This document shows positions 23,451-36,690 of a stretch of 64,000 bases of DNA, piece by piece; position 1 is the stretch's first letter; every line of letters starts with the position of its first letter. The stretch spans positions 1 through 64,000 of the forward strand of contig JAJEKV010000015.1 of the NCBI GenBank assembly GCA_021234155.1, read 5' to 3'. The notes under the pieces are model-generated. The model saw only the letters and a list, made by a program, of their open reading frames with translations. It searched no databases and was not told where the DNA came from. Source of the stretch: Isoetes taiwanensis (taxonomy: Eukaryota; Streptophyta; Lycopodiopsida; Isoetales; Isoetaceae). Both the position numbers and the translations under genes were made by a program.

Positions 23451-25004
23451 CTAATAATGGTGTTTTCGGGCATAAGTTGAGAGCCTAGGAATGCTTTGGG
23501 ATGCTTGAGAAAAGCCCTATCCCTTTCCCTTTCCTGCTCTATCCCACATTTCATTTTTTTTCTTATTTTCTACTTTTTTTTTTCTTTTTTTTCTCGTCTT
23601 TCTCACATGTTTCCTTGTTTTCCCATCCTTTCCTTCCCCTTCCCGTTCCCAGATAACCTTTTTTTTTTCCCCTTCCTTTTGCTCCTTTCTCCACCTTTTT
23701 CCATTCCTTTTTTTCTTTCCCCTTCCCCCGTGATCTTTTTATGCCTTTTTTTCCCCATCCTTTTCCATGTCTTTTCCCCTCAACCTTTTTCTTTTGCCCT
23801 TTTCCATGCCTATTTTCCATCTTTTTTTCCTCCTTTTTCCTTTTTTGTGCCTCTTTCCTTCCATTTTTCTTCCCCTTTTCCATGCCCTTTTTCATTTTCC
23901 CTTTTTCCATCTCCTCACCCTTTTCCATGTTCTTTTTTTTCCCCTTTTTTCTATTTTTCTTCCGGCCTCTTTCCCCTTTTCCATTCTTTTTTTTTTTTCT
24001 ATTTTTCTCCATGCCCTTTTTTTTCCCGCACTTTTCTTTCTATTTTTCCGTGCTTCCTTTCAAGGTGGTTAAAAACGCTTTTTATTCATAAAATCTTCTA
24101 TAAAAATCCGCAGACGCATTTAATAATTTATGGAATGGGATAAAAAAAAAAAAAAAAAAACAAAATTGCCCCTAATTTTTTTTTTGTGTACATTTAGGTT
24201 TAGGGTTTGAATGTTTAGAATTAAGAATCATGTGGGTTAGAATGTTTAGGTTTAGGTTAGAATGTTTAAATTTGGGGTTAGAATGTTTAGGCTTACATTG
24301 TGTACACTTAGGTTTAGGGTTGAATGTTGAGAATTTAGGATTACATGTGTTTAGAATTTAGGTTTGGGGTTAGGAATTGAGGCTTTACGTGTTTAGAATT
24401 TCATATTGTAATGGCTATATTGTAATTTCTATAAAATTTGTATTCTAAGGATTTTATATTTTTTTAAAAACCTTTTAAAAAATCTTTGCATACACGGATT
24501 TTTAAGATTTCTAAGTACTCAACTATCTTGTTCCGCTTTCCTTTTCCAAGTGCAATTTTCCTCTTTTCAACCCCTTCCTTTTTCTTTTTCTTTTTTCCTT
24601 TCCTCTCCCTTTCCCTCCCTCCATTGCTTTCCCTTTCCTTTTTTTTTCCCATTTCCTTTTCTTGATGGATTTTTAGTTTTCCTCCCCGATCCTTTTGCCG
24701 ATTGATTTTTCTTCCTTCCTTTTCCTGTTTTCCTTTCCCTTTTCCATGCCTTTTGCACATTTGTTTTATTCTTTTATTTCTATACCCATTTTTCCTCTTT
24801 TCCCCTTTTTCCTCTCTTGCCCTTTTTCTTTTCCCTTTTTTCTTTTTTTCCTCCTTTCTTCACCATTTTTTCCTTTTTAAGTTTTCATGCCTTTTTCTCA
24901 TTCTCTTTTCCCTTCCCTTTTCTCTTTTCCCTCTTTTCCTTTTGACCTTTACCTTATTCTCCTTTCGATTCCCTTTCCTTTCCTTTTCCGGTGTTTTCTT
25001 TAAC
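23451..25004 (-). mobile_element. Pyrimidine-rich Helitron, copy B
   Basis: The left end reads ctaataatgg, close to the ctagtaatgg of copy C, with the hairpin damaged. The body is CCTTTTCC-type low complexity, and the MITE lies at 24,061-24,530. The right end is lost in the mosaic stretch. Confidence 0.55.
24061..24530. mobile_element. hAT-like MITE with telomere-like core, copy B (uninterrupted)
   Basis: 470 bp from CAAGGTGGTT to CTATCTTG, preceded by ttccttt and followed by ttcc. It holds the empty site for the LTR element of copy A at about 24,393. The core contains gtttagggtt/gttagaatg repeats. Confidence 0.75.
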
Positions 25005-25275
25005 ATTATGATCTCGACCATTCACTGGGCTGATGCCTTTTTCTATGCCCCTTTAAAAGAACGTCCACTTATTAGCCCCTCCCCATCCTAGATTCTATTC
25101 CCCTTGTCCATTTTCGAACATTTTGATCAATTTTTCCAAGTTTTCAGATAAGAAACTCTTCCCTTTTCTTGATGTCAATTTTTCCCTTAACAAAATTCCT
25201 TTTTTTTCCCTTTCCTATGCAGATTTGTCCCTTCCTTATCCTCTTCTCAACGCCTTTTTCCTTCGGCTGCCCCAT
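25005..25275. other. Mosaic stretch, probable consensus artefact
   Basis: Short words of two unrelated unit segments alternate. Helitron words (cctatgcccctt, ccccatcc, cttttcttgatg) are interleaved with junction and dioxygenase words (aaaagaacgt, cttattagcc, gattctattcc, gataagaaactct, tgtcaattt). A biological rearrangement would not interleave at 10-20 bp scale; a wrongly merged tandem-repeat consensus would. Confidence 0.65.
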
Positions 25276-25414
25276 TTCCCGATCCTACCATTGACATTGC
25301 TCCCATTCCGAGCTTATCCATGAAAAGAACCCATCAAAGTATACCCAATGCCATACAAAGATTACATTAATGAAGTGTATACCCAACACTTTGCAGTGAA
25401 AGAATGTGTATTAA
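25276..25414 (+). pseudogene. Dioxygenase exon-3 fragment, copy C
   Basis: From cccgatcctaccattgacattg, the C-terminal part PDPTIDIAPIPEL to NEVYTQHFA with small indels, ending TAA. The upstream part is lost in the mosaic stretch. Confidence 0.75.
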
Positions 25415-26210
25415 AAGTGAGTGCCCTATCGAAAGATTTTAAAAGGACTCTTTTTTGAAATGGAGAATAAGATCCTAATTTCTTCCCCGATGATTAATTG
25501 TTTGAAGGAAAATAATCCAATTGTTGCAATCCCTAAAGCTTGGCCAATTGTTGATTCAATTATTATTATTGCTATGAAGCTTGTCATGTTCATTTTAAGA
25601 TTAATGTTTTTCAGAATATCTTATCTTATAACATGTCCCGAACCAAAACAACTTAATCTTATCTTATAAAATTATTGTATGTGTTTGATCTAATGGCCCA
25701 AGGCTGATTTGTCTATCTCAATAGAATGAGTATATTTTAATTGACGCTTTACATTTTCAAGATAAATATACTTTGTGCCTACCTACACTATATAATGTGC
25801 TTTTTTCATAGTGCAAACATCTCTTTCGTTTTATCTTCATTGTTACATTGCTAGAGAGCTAGGTAATTGATCTCCAACTCCCCTAAGACTTTTTGAAGAT
25901 ATCTACTTAGAAAATCAAGGATAAGTGATCATCAATTGTGTGTTATATTTTAGTCTGCAAATTATCTAAATGTGAAGAGCTTGTATTAGCTTATATATTA
26001 TTCAAAACATATACTAATATGATAAAAGGGGTTTGTCATTTCATGCGACTATGGCAAATGGGTTCTCATCTCTTTTTCTATACTAAAGGAGGCGTCCTAT
26101 ATTGTTGGGGGCAAAACTTTGTACCACCAAGAGTAATACAAGAGAACTAAGTTTTCAAATGTTTAATACATACTCTTTCTGATTTTATGTGCACTTTGGA
26201 GCTAGCTTAT

Positions 26211-28886
26211 CCTAAATATATAATGCGCCTTTTTTTTTGTTTTGTTTTGAGGGTGTAATATTTTTTTTGAGAGCTCGTATTGGACCTCGCCGGGTTTATG
26301 GAACCTAGAGAGTAAAATGACCATGACGTCAAGACTTTGTGTTGAGACGCCGCAGAATTCAATGGCATATAGATGCTTCAATCGAACCTTGTAATCAAGC
26401 ATAGCTATGGAAGCGGATGCCGCTGATTCGAAAAGCCCAAAATGTCTAGAGTTCAAAAAGGTGATGGATTATGCATCGAATGAAGAATTTGGGAATTTAG
26501 ACTGCGACAAAGATTTACACCGCTTGCACCGATTCTGCCGAGCTCCTTACAACAAGGGCGTGCATTGAATCCGGTGATGGTTCATTATTTTGAATTGGGT
26601 CCTTCGGATTTGAGTCGCTTGATCCCAAATTTCTTTTCGACCAAATTTCTTTGGAATTGGAGCCGCTTTCAACTGCTCTCCGTTTGCCTGCGGATGATTT
26701 TGATCCTGGTCTTCAATTTGAGCCGCTTTTGATTCAAAAATTGCTTCGCTTTTATTTTCCGCCTGCCGTAATGTCGCAGATTCTCCGAGCAATATTCGTG
26801 GGAAGTGACATTCAATTTTAGTTCCCACAAAACTACCAAATCCGCTTCGTTGGATCCAATAACTAACTAAGAGAACATGAAATAATCGATAAAAAACACA
26901 CAAAGAAACCGGGCAGCTCAATTTTAATATTCCACCGACTCAACCGCTTTCAAGCAGCCCCAACATGCATTTTCTAAAGGCGCAGCTTGAAAGAAATTAA
27001 AAAAGAGGGCAACAAAAGACTGAATGGAAGGGAAGAAGGGTGGACTACACTATATCGCCATAGAAGCAAAGTCCGGCGTTTTGGTTATGGTACCCTTGAA
27101 AGCAAGGGAGACAAGGCGTTAAGATGATTCAAGGCCAAGATGGTCCATAGCCAGCTAAGCCGCTTTGCTTTAAGAAGAAATCTTCGCTACTGCTCGAGCT
27201 ACTGCTCAACTACGCATAACACCAACCAACAAAAGCCTTTTTCAAAAGCATTTTATTACCGCCACACCGCTGACCAGAAGTGAAGACACAAGACGCTCAC
27301 GCAGCGGCCCATGCAAGAGCTCCAAAATCACTTTGTCCATTCAATCCTAAGTTAACGATAGCATAAAAAGGTTGCCCGGGGAATCATTCGCTGCCATTTC
27401 GTGATCAAAGCTTAATGCATATGGCGCATTGTTTTCAAGGTAATTGAATGAGCTTGGCTCACGAGAAGGCCCCATTCTCCCCGCCCCTGCCATAGCTACG
27501 AGGACTAAAAGCTAACAAATGGCTCATCCAAAGAGCTAGACTTGTTTTGCTTTTGCTAATTTGTTATCTCCTAGGTAAATTTCATTTCACCTACATGTAA
27601 GAGATTATTAAATGACCTCACCCTTTGTTAGGACCTCGTTAGATATAACCAGCAAACCATATGGCCATAAATGTAGGTTATCCACTCTGAAGTTGAGTCT
27701 GCTTCCATTTATCAAATCCACATTTTGGGAAAATCAGCCCTCCATCAAGCACCCTTTAAAATTTGCCATGCTAATATTCTTCTTTATAGTTCCAACCCTT
27801 ATTGATTTCCCAAGGACATTTTTTAGGATTTGCTCTTTAGCTATGGCTACTAGGAAGAATGGGGAGGTGGGTTTGGGATAAGTGATTATTTGAATTTGCT
27901 CCCTCATAGCTATGGCTACTCACCTAGTAGAAGAATGTGGGGGTGGGTTTGGAAGTGGCTCCATTCCAAAATATGAACCTATAGTGGGAGATCATTCACA
28001 AGTGTCCCATCTTAGATCTCTCGGCCATCAAACACTATATTTCTATCAAATGGTGTGGTCTTAGTTGTTGGTCCTTTTGATAGGGTAATGTTCCCGTAGG
28101 GCATCATTGGGGTAAGTGCTTGGCCGTGTCGCTAAGAAAATGTCCTCCGAGGAAGCATTCACCATATGTAATGAAGAGGGGAAGGATATTTGCTAAATTT
28201 GGAGTGATTGTGATGGAGGTCACATGGCCATTTTCTAACAATCTTAGAAGGGAAAAAAGAATTATTTTTATCTAGGTATGAAATTGGGTGAAATATCCTC
28301 CTTCTTTTCCTAGAATTTTTAATTTAGGGCATTGGTGCCCTTCATGAGCAAGTTCTTCAAGGTATACATGATAAATTGGTTCAAGATGGTACACCCCAAG
28401 ATGCTAATCATTGAGTTGAGACACCAAAGATGCTAAACGTGGAATAAAAGGAAAGCTCTTTCCAAAATTGGGGAGGTGCTACCTCAAATTTTTGGCAACA
28501 ATTCTAAGATAGGCCTGAAGCAATGAGCTACAAACTCAGACAAACTCTATACGTAAAAAGGTAAAATTTCATGTAATTTAAGCTAGGAGTGGACATTACA
28601 AAAACTAACTTCGCCGTGAAATGGAGAATTATATAGTTTTTTTATCAAAAACCTCCTTTTGAGAATTTTTTTTTCTATATCGAAATTCTTGATTTCACTG
28701 TGTAGGTTTCAAGGGTTTCCAATTTGTCATGACCGATCTAGCCTAAGGGCTTTAGTGTCCTTCCAAACATCCCATAAAATTGAAATAATATTAAGAATTA
28801 TCTATCATATGATCCAATAAGGTTACTATGTATACAAAATGTTGGGAAAGAGAATGCAAGGGCGGCCTTGTCACGCGATAAGTTTT
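26211..28886. mobile_element. 2.7 kb unidentified insert in copy C
   Basis: It separates gagctagcttat from cgtat(cag)ataaataaag, which are adjacent in copy A at about 5,098-5,118. A minus-strand frame of 124 aa (26547-26921) and one of 84 aa (26202-26456) are open but match no family I know. No LTRs, TIRs or clear target duplication found. 27.0-28.8 kb shows no coding signal I recognise. Confidence 0.5.
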
Positions 28887-30742
28887 TCGTATCAGATAAA
28901 TAAAGATTGCAACTATTTGGGAGAATTGCTTTGTATAAATAAAAGATTGCAACTATTGTGGAGGTAATGGGGAATATGAACAATAACTTACAAAACGTAA
29001 GTGTGGTAATTATATTTAGAGATGATAATACATTACATGAATGCTAAATATTTATATACACCTAAAAGCCATTTCAAATATTGAATGCACATTTGCCAAT
29101 AAACCAAGTTAGTCTATCATAATTCATAGAAGGAATGTGGGTATAGATATTGTGCATTAAAATGCCAATATAGAATCATGTTATCAATAGGTCGAACAAC
29201 AATGTAGATAGAACCAACATGTCAACAATATAAGTTCACATTTTGGAGCTATTAATATAAGATCCACTTGACACCCATTAGGTTCCCAAAATGTTGTTGG
29301 GGGTCAAAATAACAAGATTTTGTAAGGTTAAGGCATGTATTCGTATCTAAAAAATGGTATTTTTTGCTGACTCACAAATTTGGGTTTATTTGGCAATGGT
29401 CCAATGGGTTGTATTGGTTTTTTTGGGAAGGCCTAATTTTTTTACAACTGAGTCGACATTTTTGTTTACGCCCGTATTAGGAAAGTGGGGTTCGTGGGTC
29501 AATTTGGGCATTAGGGGCGGGGCATGGCGGAGTTATTGGCGTGGTTGAGGCAACCAGCGCTCTTCAAATCAATTTTTAGAGCCGTAATCCGGGGCAGCAA
29601 AGAATATGGATTTAATTTTGAGGGCATGATGCAGATTCGATGGGGCACGATGGAGAACGGAGCAGTGCTATGGCATTCTGCGATTTTTCTTCTTGTGAAG
29701 GGAGATTTTGGATTCTTCCTTCTACCATAGCCAAAAGCATGTGCATGCAATTTCTTCTTTGTTACGCCCTATTCTCGCTCTTTGCAATCGATGGTGTTGG
29801 TGTAACGACCGATGGTAAGTGAAGTTTCATTCAATCAAACTGGTAACCGATTTGTCGATGGGGTTCAAATCTCCATTCTTCCATGCATTTTCCTTGTTTT
29901 GTTCTCCGCCTTCTTCGCTCTTTTTACGGTGTGCATTTTAGGCTCCTTCGGCTTCTTGCTTAGGCGTAAGCATCGGGACGGGTTTTAGGGCGGGTTCAAC
30001 TCCCCGCGGTTCGCGGATGTTGTTTATTTGTTTGTTCTTGTGGGCAGCACTGACAGCGACATTATGGGGCCGAAGCTTAGTTATCAGGTGGAATGGAAGC
30101 TTGCTCTCAGCTTTGTGAACAGAGTGAGTTTCTCAGAAATTTCGCTGCAAGTGAAATGCAGGTTTTCACAGTGTAGTATTGCTTCACAAGTGCATGGTGC
30201 TTTTTAATCGATATGTGCAAGACATGTTTAGTTGTTTGTTGCTTGTCCGTGATATACGATTTGACTTGAATCGAATACTTTTTCATGCACCTTAGGGTGA
30301 CGTGGAAATGGGGTTTGACCCCATCTTGACTTGGTTGCGGGCAGGCATATCCTTGGGAATATGCCATGCTTCATGGCCAGGGATAGAGCTTAATATAGGA
30401 TAGAGCGATTATATATTCACAAAAATCAAACTTAATAAGTGTCTAACTTATACCCAACAAATCTTTATGACATTATCGTATAAGATCCACTTAACACGAA
30501 ATATATATTCACAAAAATCAAACTTAATAAGTGTCTAACTTATACCCAACAAATCTTTTATGTCATTATCGTAATGAACCAAAGTTGGGAGGGAGTAGGG
30601 AGTGTGGGAGTACGACAAAGCTTTGAAATCTCAATGGGCATAGAAGCATCATCAACGGCATGTTTGGCATTGTAACGAAAATTTTAGACAACTACCTCTA
30701 AACATGCCAACTTTGGACAGTTGGAATCCAATTCCTCAATAG
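28887..30742. other. Conserved unit block, copy C, left of the chromovirus
   Basis: Counterpart of 5,110-6,950. It is cut at aataggaca by the chromovirus and resumes at 47,589 with ccaccgatgaaagc. Confidence 0.6.
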
Positions 30743-30747
30743 GACAG

Positions 30748-32283
30748 CGTGACGCCCCCATGAGATACCGGTTGCCCTCATCAGATACAAAACAGAGTTC
30801 GATCCCCATACCGGCTTCCAGATGATAGGTCACAGGGCCCTTCCACATGACAATCGCAAACCATGGCGGGTTCCAATTGGGGAAGTGAAGGGGTCATTTT
30901 ACCCCGTCTCCCTCAGGGCCTACCTAGCTGCGGAAGCGTAAACATACATGTCAGTATATAACATAAATACATATCCACCTCGAAGGGTGGCTCATCACAT
31001 CTGCATAAACAAGGTGAGCACAATACATACGGGGAGTCCTACCCAAGGCTCAGACTAAGGGGATGGCCTACTACTTGGGTCTCGGAAGAGTTCGCGCGCA
31101 TGCATTCATGGCAATGGATTTTATTGGCATATGAACATGGCTTAGGGTTGTCCACTCCATCCGCCCCTCCTGTGCACACTTTGCAGAGTAGGCTGAAAAG
31201 TGTTGGGACCTGACTGTAGCCCGCCGGATGCATAGCCAAAAGGGCTATTCCTGGGTTCATCCTCCCAGTTCCGATGGGGCAGGTAGGGATCCCTCCCTCC
31301 AGAGATCTACATGCTGACTCAAGGTGACTAGAGGGCCACTGCCCTTATTCGACTGAACCCACTGGAAAGTGAACACCACTTCACAATGTCGAGCCCATGC
31401 CTTGCCCACACGCAGTGGCAAGCCATCAGACCTAATCACAATGATCCCTGGTAGGCTTTACACACCAGAGGGATCGTTCAAGAGTCAGGACATGAACCTC
31501 CTTCTTAGCCAGTCTGGCCCCTTCACCCACAACTAGGTGTGGTTCTTGTACACAGGCCGAATCTATAGTGTGCTAGAGAGGCTACTCTAGGAGCATCTAC
31601 TACCAAGCTTTAGGTCTCTACCCCCCTTCCCAATACAAGGAGTTCATAGAGATACATCATCCATATACATCACAGCAGAACTAAAGAACTATATTTAATC
31701 TACATCATAGAGTTAGGTTCTTTAGTTAGAGGCTGGCATCTAGAGATCTAGAAGGCTGCTATGGGCAATTTAATAGTCTAAACCTACTGATTCTATGACT
31801 GAAATAGGGTTTAGACTATCTAATTGGCCAAATACCTGATCCTTGAGTTCCTCCTCCTGACCTGAGCTCGACCATCTTGCTGAAACGCTTGAATCAGGGT
31901 TAGCTAGGGTTTCCAATTATCCCCTTTTGGCATGTGGGATAATTGGAAATGGGCCCACTTGCCTTTAAGGGCTAGGTGGCCAAATGTGCCCACATGGAAA
32001 TGTGTGCACATTAATGAATGTGTACATTGGAGAATGTGCACATTAATTGCACCTATGGGTGTGGCCCACTTGGCATGAAGTGGCCATATGGGAAAATGTG
32101 CATCTAAATGAATGTGCACATTGTTTAATGTTCACCTTAATAAATGCACACTTCCTTGCATCGCTGCCCCTAGGGCTATTAGCCTAGCTACATCGCCATG
32201 CATCGGCCGAGGGGTGGCGGTAATGCAGATGACGCAGGCAGTCTAGTATACGCCCTGGGCGATATCGTGGCCGGAACGCCACA
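30748..32283 (-). repeat. 3' LTR of the chromovirus (1,536 bp)
   Basis: Matches 45,936-47,583 along its length. It lacks about 117 bp present in the other LTR between two gttagctagggtttcc-type words. Both LTRs hold repeated atgtgcacattaat/gtgtacatt words near 32,000. Differences from the other LTR cluster at CAG/CTG words. Confidence 0.9.
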
Positions 32284-32340
32284 TTCTCCCCACCTTGAAA
32301 TGATGTTGTCCGGTAAAGATCGTGGGTCTCCCCACCTTGG
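32284..32340 (-). promoter_or_regulatory. Polypurine tract, duplicated
   Basis: On the minus strand AAGGTGGGGAGAA lies directly before the 3' LTR start TGTGGCG. A second AAGGTGGGGAGA lies about 43 bp upstream (32,329-32,340). This is the priming site for plus-strand DNA synthesis. Confidence 0.75.
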
Positions 32341-33249
32341 GATCATCCAAACCCCGCAATCAACCCGATACATAATGATAACTACTATAATACTTACACT
32401 TTTATTAAGATTACCTTAAGGTAATATTTTTAGGACATTATCACACCATTATATTATGAAATAACTTTATCAATTCATAACATCACTAAAACAAAGTTAC
32501 TCAATAATCCATTTAACATGACAATTAAGTTTATCAAAATTAAAATTAACGTCCGAGGTACTTTTCATTCCTTGCAACACATTCTAACAAAAATTTGTGT
32601 TGCAAGTCTTGAGCTCGACCTCCTTTGCCCTCCTGTTTCTATTGGCCTCAAGTAGGCCTACACCTTCACGCTAGTACCATTTAATTATTAATAAAAATTT
32701 TGATTTTATATGGTGACCACCCCACCTATCTACATGGATGCATGGCTAATCTCCTGCTGCAGGAAGAGGGTGAATCTTCCATCATGGTCATGGAGACAGG
32801 CGGCGCTTATATGCCTATATGCCACTCATGCCTACACCCTAGTTGCCTTAGCGTGGAGGATAGGTGGTCCTTCCCAGATATGGGGGCGTGAAGGCCCCAT
32901 TCTCCTATCAAAGCATATATGGGGCTAGAGGTGCTTTTCCTATTAGTGCATTCCTTCATGACCTCCCTTTCTCTGGGAGGTCGCCTACTTCCCGTGGGGA
33001 CGTGGCAGACTTCTAATCTACCTTCCACTCGCCTGCCGGAAACGCCGGGTCAAGCCTACATTGACACACTCCCTAGAGATCACCGTAGTGGTCCCATCAT
33101 CGGTAACAACGCATAGCACCCATACCAAGCATAGGTTGCATGAGATTAATCTTAACTACACAAGAATTAACCTACACAAATCGACATGCTCGAGCCGTTT
33201 CATTTCTCGGAGATGACCTTGCCGGCCCCATTGCTCCATAAACCGTGGG

Positions 33250-33430
33250 TACCGCTTTTACTAAATCTTTTCTTTGAGTACCCATGTCGCGTTTTCCACC
33301 GGCAAGTGTTTCCACTTGACCAAATACCGGAGGAATTTCGATCTCCTCGCTTTCTTGAAAGCTTTATCAAGAATCAATTATGGAACTATTTCCAGTGCTT
33401 CCTCCGCCATTTCCAACAACGTTGAGGTCC
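33250..33430 (-). pseudogene. Chromodomain at the end of pol
   Basis: Minus-strand reading gives KKARRSKFLRYLVKWKHLP and then VENATWV, the W-K/hydrophobic pattern of a chromodomain. It follows the integrase tail HKVFHVSLLKKH. In chromoviruses this domain directs integration to chromatin, often by binding methylated H3. One frame break separates it from the integrase. Confidence 0.8.
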
Positions 33431-34450
33431 AAGACTTCGCCCGGATTGGGAGTATGCTTCTTCAACAAACTTACGTGGAAGACTTTATGAATCTTTAGGT
33501 GTGCCGGCAAGTCTAGCTTGTAGGATTGATTGCCTACTCTCTTGACTATTCCGGAAGGTCCAGCCCACCTTGAGCAAGCTTCTTTGCAATCCCTCGATCC
33601 CCGAAGCTTTGCCTCGCTTTTACCTTGATCTTTTGAGCCATACATCATCTCCAACTTTGAACTCCCCGGGACCGTTCGGGATGCTTGTCGGGCGATGCTC
33701 TTTTTTCGACTTCTTCTTTGTCGCTAGCGATATCCCCCGAACTTCTTCCACAGCCGCCGCGATATCGGCCAACATCGGCCGCGAAAACTTCCACTTTGAC
33801 ACGGGTTGTGCCAAGTGTCCGAGTTATAATCTGATAGCGCGTAATTGATCATAAACGGACATTTGGGATGATTCCCGCTGGTGCTATTGTATGCAACTCC
33901 ACCAAGTGAATAAATTCTTCCCACATACTTTGCTTATTCCGCACGTAGTTTCAGAAGCATGTCCTCTAAAATCGTTGGTCCGCCCGCTTGGCCATCCGGC
34001 TCGCAGATGATACGCCCGGCTCATGGATAGCTTCGTCCGGATTGTCGCGAAAGAGGTCTTGCCAAAAGGCGCCATGAACTTCGGATCCTCGCCGGATATA
34101 ATCTCCCTTGGCATGCCATGAAGCTCGAAGATCTCTTTTGGTGAAGAGCTTTGCTGTATCCATAGTCAGACTGTGGTCCCGCAAGGCACGAATGTGCCAT
34201 TTTCGACAATTTGTCGACTACTACCATCAAAGCATCTTTTCCTCTTTGCGTCCTTGGGAGCCCCGTGATAAAATCCATGCTAATCACCTCCCCACTTAGC
34301 TTATACGCTTATCGGTTTAAGGCCCTTTGAATTCGGTTGTTCCGCCTTTGTCCACGCCGACATAGCTGGCATTCCTTTGATATAGCGAAGCATAGTCGCT
34401 TCTTCATTCCTCGCCAATAATAGCTGTCGTAGACTTTGAAAATATGTTTT
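33430..34450 (-). pseudogene. Integrase of the chromovirus, broken
   Basis: From the N-terminal side: the second half of the HHCC zinc site (CQLCRRGQ, about 34,350), [20 protein letters not shown] and VDKLSKMAH (34,287-34,190), then GPSGIVKRVGNQSYKLDLP and LKIHKVFHVSLLKKH (33,654-33,370). The first catalytic Asp (MDF) is present; the later ones fall in frame-broken parts. Confidence 0.85.
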
Positions 34451-34512
34451 CATGAATCCCCGTGATGGCCGCCTTATTGGCCGTTACAGCGGTCGTCGGA
34501 GGATCAATTTCC

Positions 34513-35060
34513 TTACACCTGATGATTTGGGCACGACAACTTGTTCTTATGGTATAACAAAGTTGCCTTCCTTCTTAAAATGTTTAAAGGCTTCCCCGCT
34601 TCCTTATCTGTTCTAGCCTCCCCTAGAGAGGCTTGCCCATACTTCCTTGAAATCCACATCCGCTGGCAAGGACTCTTCAATCTTTCTTTACCAAAGTCGC
34701 CGGAGATCGCCGAAATTGCATTGCAATGTATTCTAGTTGTCGTGGGATGCCTTGAAAGTGCATCCGCCACCACATTGAGCTTCCCCGGCTTGTAGACTAT
34801 ATCAAAGTCGCATTCTTCAAGGAACTCCATCCACCTTCTCTCGCCTCGGATTGAGGTGTGGTGGTTGTTGAATACATATTGAGGCCTCATGGTTCAGATC
34901 CAACCGAACTTCCTTCCCAAAAGATAGTGCCTCCAAATTCTTAATGCCCCGACAACCCGTAGCAATTCTTGATCGTGGGTGGGTAGCTGCGCGCTGCTCA
35001 TCTTCCCGAATCATACGCTACCACACGCTTTTCTTTGCATGAGCACCGCCTCAGAAGTAT
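34513..35060 (-). pseudogene. RNase H of the chromovirus, broken
   Basis: Minus-strand frames show LEALSFGKEV, then RRWMEFLEECDFDIVYKPG and KLNVVADALSR, the hallmark end of Ty3/gypsy RNase H. The start is frame-shifted. Confidence 0.85.
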
Positions 35061-35225
35061 TTTATCGGGCCCGCCGCTACAAGCTTGTCTTTCTCCGGTC
35101 CGTGGTTAAACCGGGCGGTTGTTAAAGCTTCCTTCAACAATTCAAACCCCGCTAGCTTTTGTGCCAGTGCTCTGCCCAATCACTTTTTCACTTTCTCCGC
35201 CAAGTCCGGTTAACGGGTTGTTATC

Positions 35226-35480
35226 TTAGCAAAGTTCTTCAATTAACTTCCTCAGTAGTACCCTCGGGCGGCCGAAAACTTCTTGATTTTCATGCACATT
35301 CTTCGGCCGCCACTGAATTATTGCTTCAATCTTGGCGGGATCCGCCGAGATGCCTTCGGCCGAGATCACGCCGACCAAGGTATTCCACCTTCTCAAGGCG
35401 GCGGCACTGACAACTTGGCGCATAACCGGTGCCTTCTTCAACTTCCAAAGATCGCTGTCGCTCTTCAAGGATCTAAGTCG
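35226..35480 (-). pseudogene. Reverse transcriptase, C-terminal part
   Basis: Minus-strand frame with VISAEGISADPAKIEAIIQW and RPKNVHE, the segment after the YLGHV motif of Ty3/gypsy RT. The Mutator-like element at 35,491 cuts it from its N-terminal part. Confidence 0.85.
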
Positions 35481-36204
35481 ATTTAATTAAAGTGGGACTC
35501 ATTCCATTCCCATTTTTTCTAACCCTGTTAATTTACACAAAAGAAGCACTCGACCAAAACCGCCATAATTGGAATTTTTGTCTATTAGTGTGCATCCAAG
35601 CATTTCTTCCAGTTTTCTAGGATAGCGCGGTCGAGAACAAGAACAATGCAATGCAAACATGCATTAGACCTATCAAGTTCTAATTGAAAAATTTTAGTTG
35701 AACATTTTGGCTCTATTTTCTTAGGTGGGTAGACAATAGATCACAAATTCCAACAAAAATTATGCAAATCGTTTTACTTAATCACCCAAAAATACTAGTT
35801 TTGAGATACCTTTATATTCATAAATGGGCTCATTACAATATATATTTATTGGGTGAAGAGACCATAGTGGTCAGGATGGGCACAATCATTACACCCCTCT
35901 TCACACATGAACCACCTAGTGCAAAGGGCGCGTGGAGCTCTCTCCTAGTCACAGAGCAACTTACTAGACGATAGAAATTTGTATGAGGAGTTCCTTTATG
36001 GGCCACGCGGCTTGTATGTCCAACCGATGTCACCACCCTTTGTATGTCCAACTGATGTCACCACCCTCCCAAGCATGTACTATTTGGTCGCGGATAAGGA
36101 CCGCAAGAGACAAAATCAAATTAGTCGAAAGTGGATGCTACATGCAATAAAAAAAAATAAAATAAAACATAGTTCTTGGGGCCATTTTTGAAAAATACGT
36201 GCAT

Positions 36205-36690
36205 GAGAAAGGCAATTTCAAAGGAAAAACGCAGGTTTTAGGGGGTCAAGGCCTTTCGACGAAAAGAAAGGCAGCTCAAAGCAAAAAAAAACGCAGTTTT
36301 ATAATGGGAGTCTTTCGACCGCCGAAGTCGAGAAAGGCAGCTCAAAGTTTAAAACACAAGTTTTATGAAAGTTATTTTCTCGACCGGGCGAAGTCGAGAA
36401 GGCGTACCAAAGTAAAAAAACACAAGTTTTAGGTTGGCCTTCTCGATCACGAAGTCGAGAAAGGCAAACCAAAGCCAAAATCGGCAGTTTGTTTTTTGGC
36501 CTTTCTCGACCGCGAAGTCAGAAAGGCCTTCAACCCTAAAACTGCAGCTGTTTTGAACCGCCTTTCATCCGAATGGACCAGAAAGGCACCAAAGCTTAAA
36601 AATGCAAGTTTGAGGGCCTTTCTTTCTCGCAAGCCGGGAAAAAGGCAACTCAGAGTAAAAAAAGGGCAATTTAAAGCTCAGAGTCCGAGA
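36205..36690. repeat. Minisatellite of about 60 bp units
   Basis: Seven or so degenerate units alternate ctttctcgaccgcgaagtcgagaaagg with caaagc(c)aaaacgcagtttt. The first word is an inverted repeat around cgcg, so each unit could fold. Unit edges vary by indels. Confidence 0.75.

Larger units (their letters stand above)
16991..25080. repeat. Tandem unit copy B
   Basis: Second direct copy, about 8.1 kb, starting at the dioxygenase exon-2 point. It is the most damaged copy, with many small indels, and its right edge dissolves into the mosaic stretch at about 25,005-25,275. Copy-specific inserts are at 18,036, 18,571 and 21,222. Confidence 0.85.

Noticed and set aside
36205-36690. CRISPR-like array
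   Set aside because: Units are degenerate, with no constant repeat separated by unique spacers. It is a minisatellite in a plant transposon.
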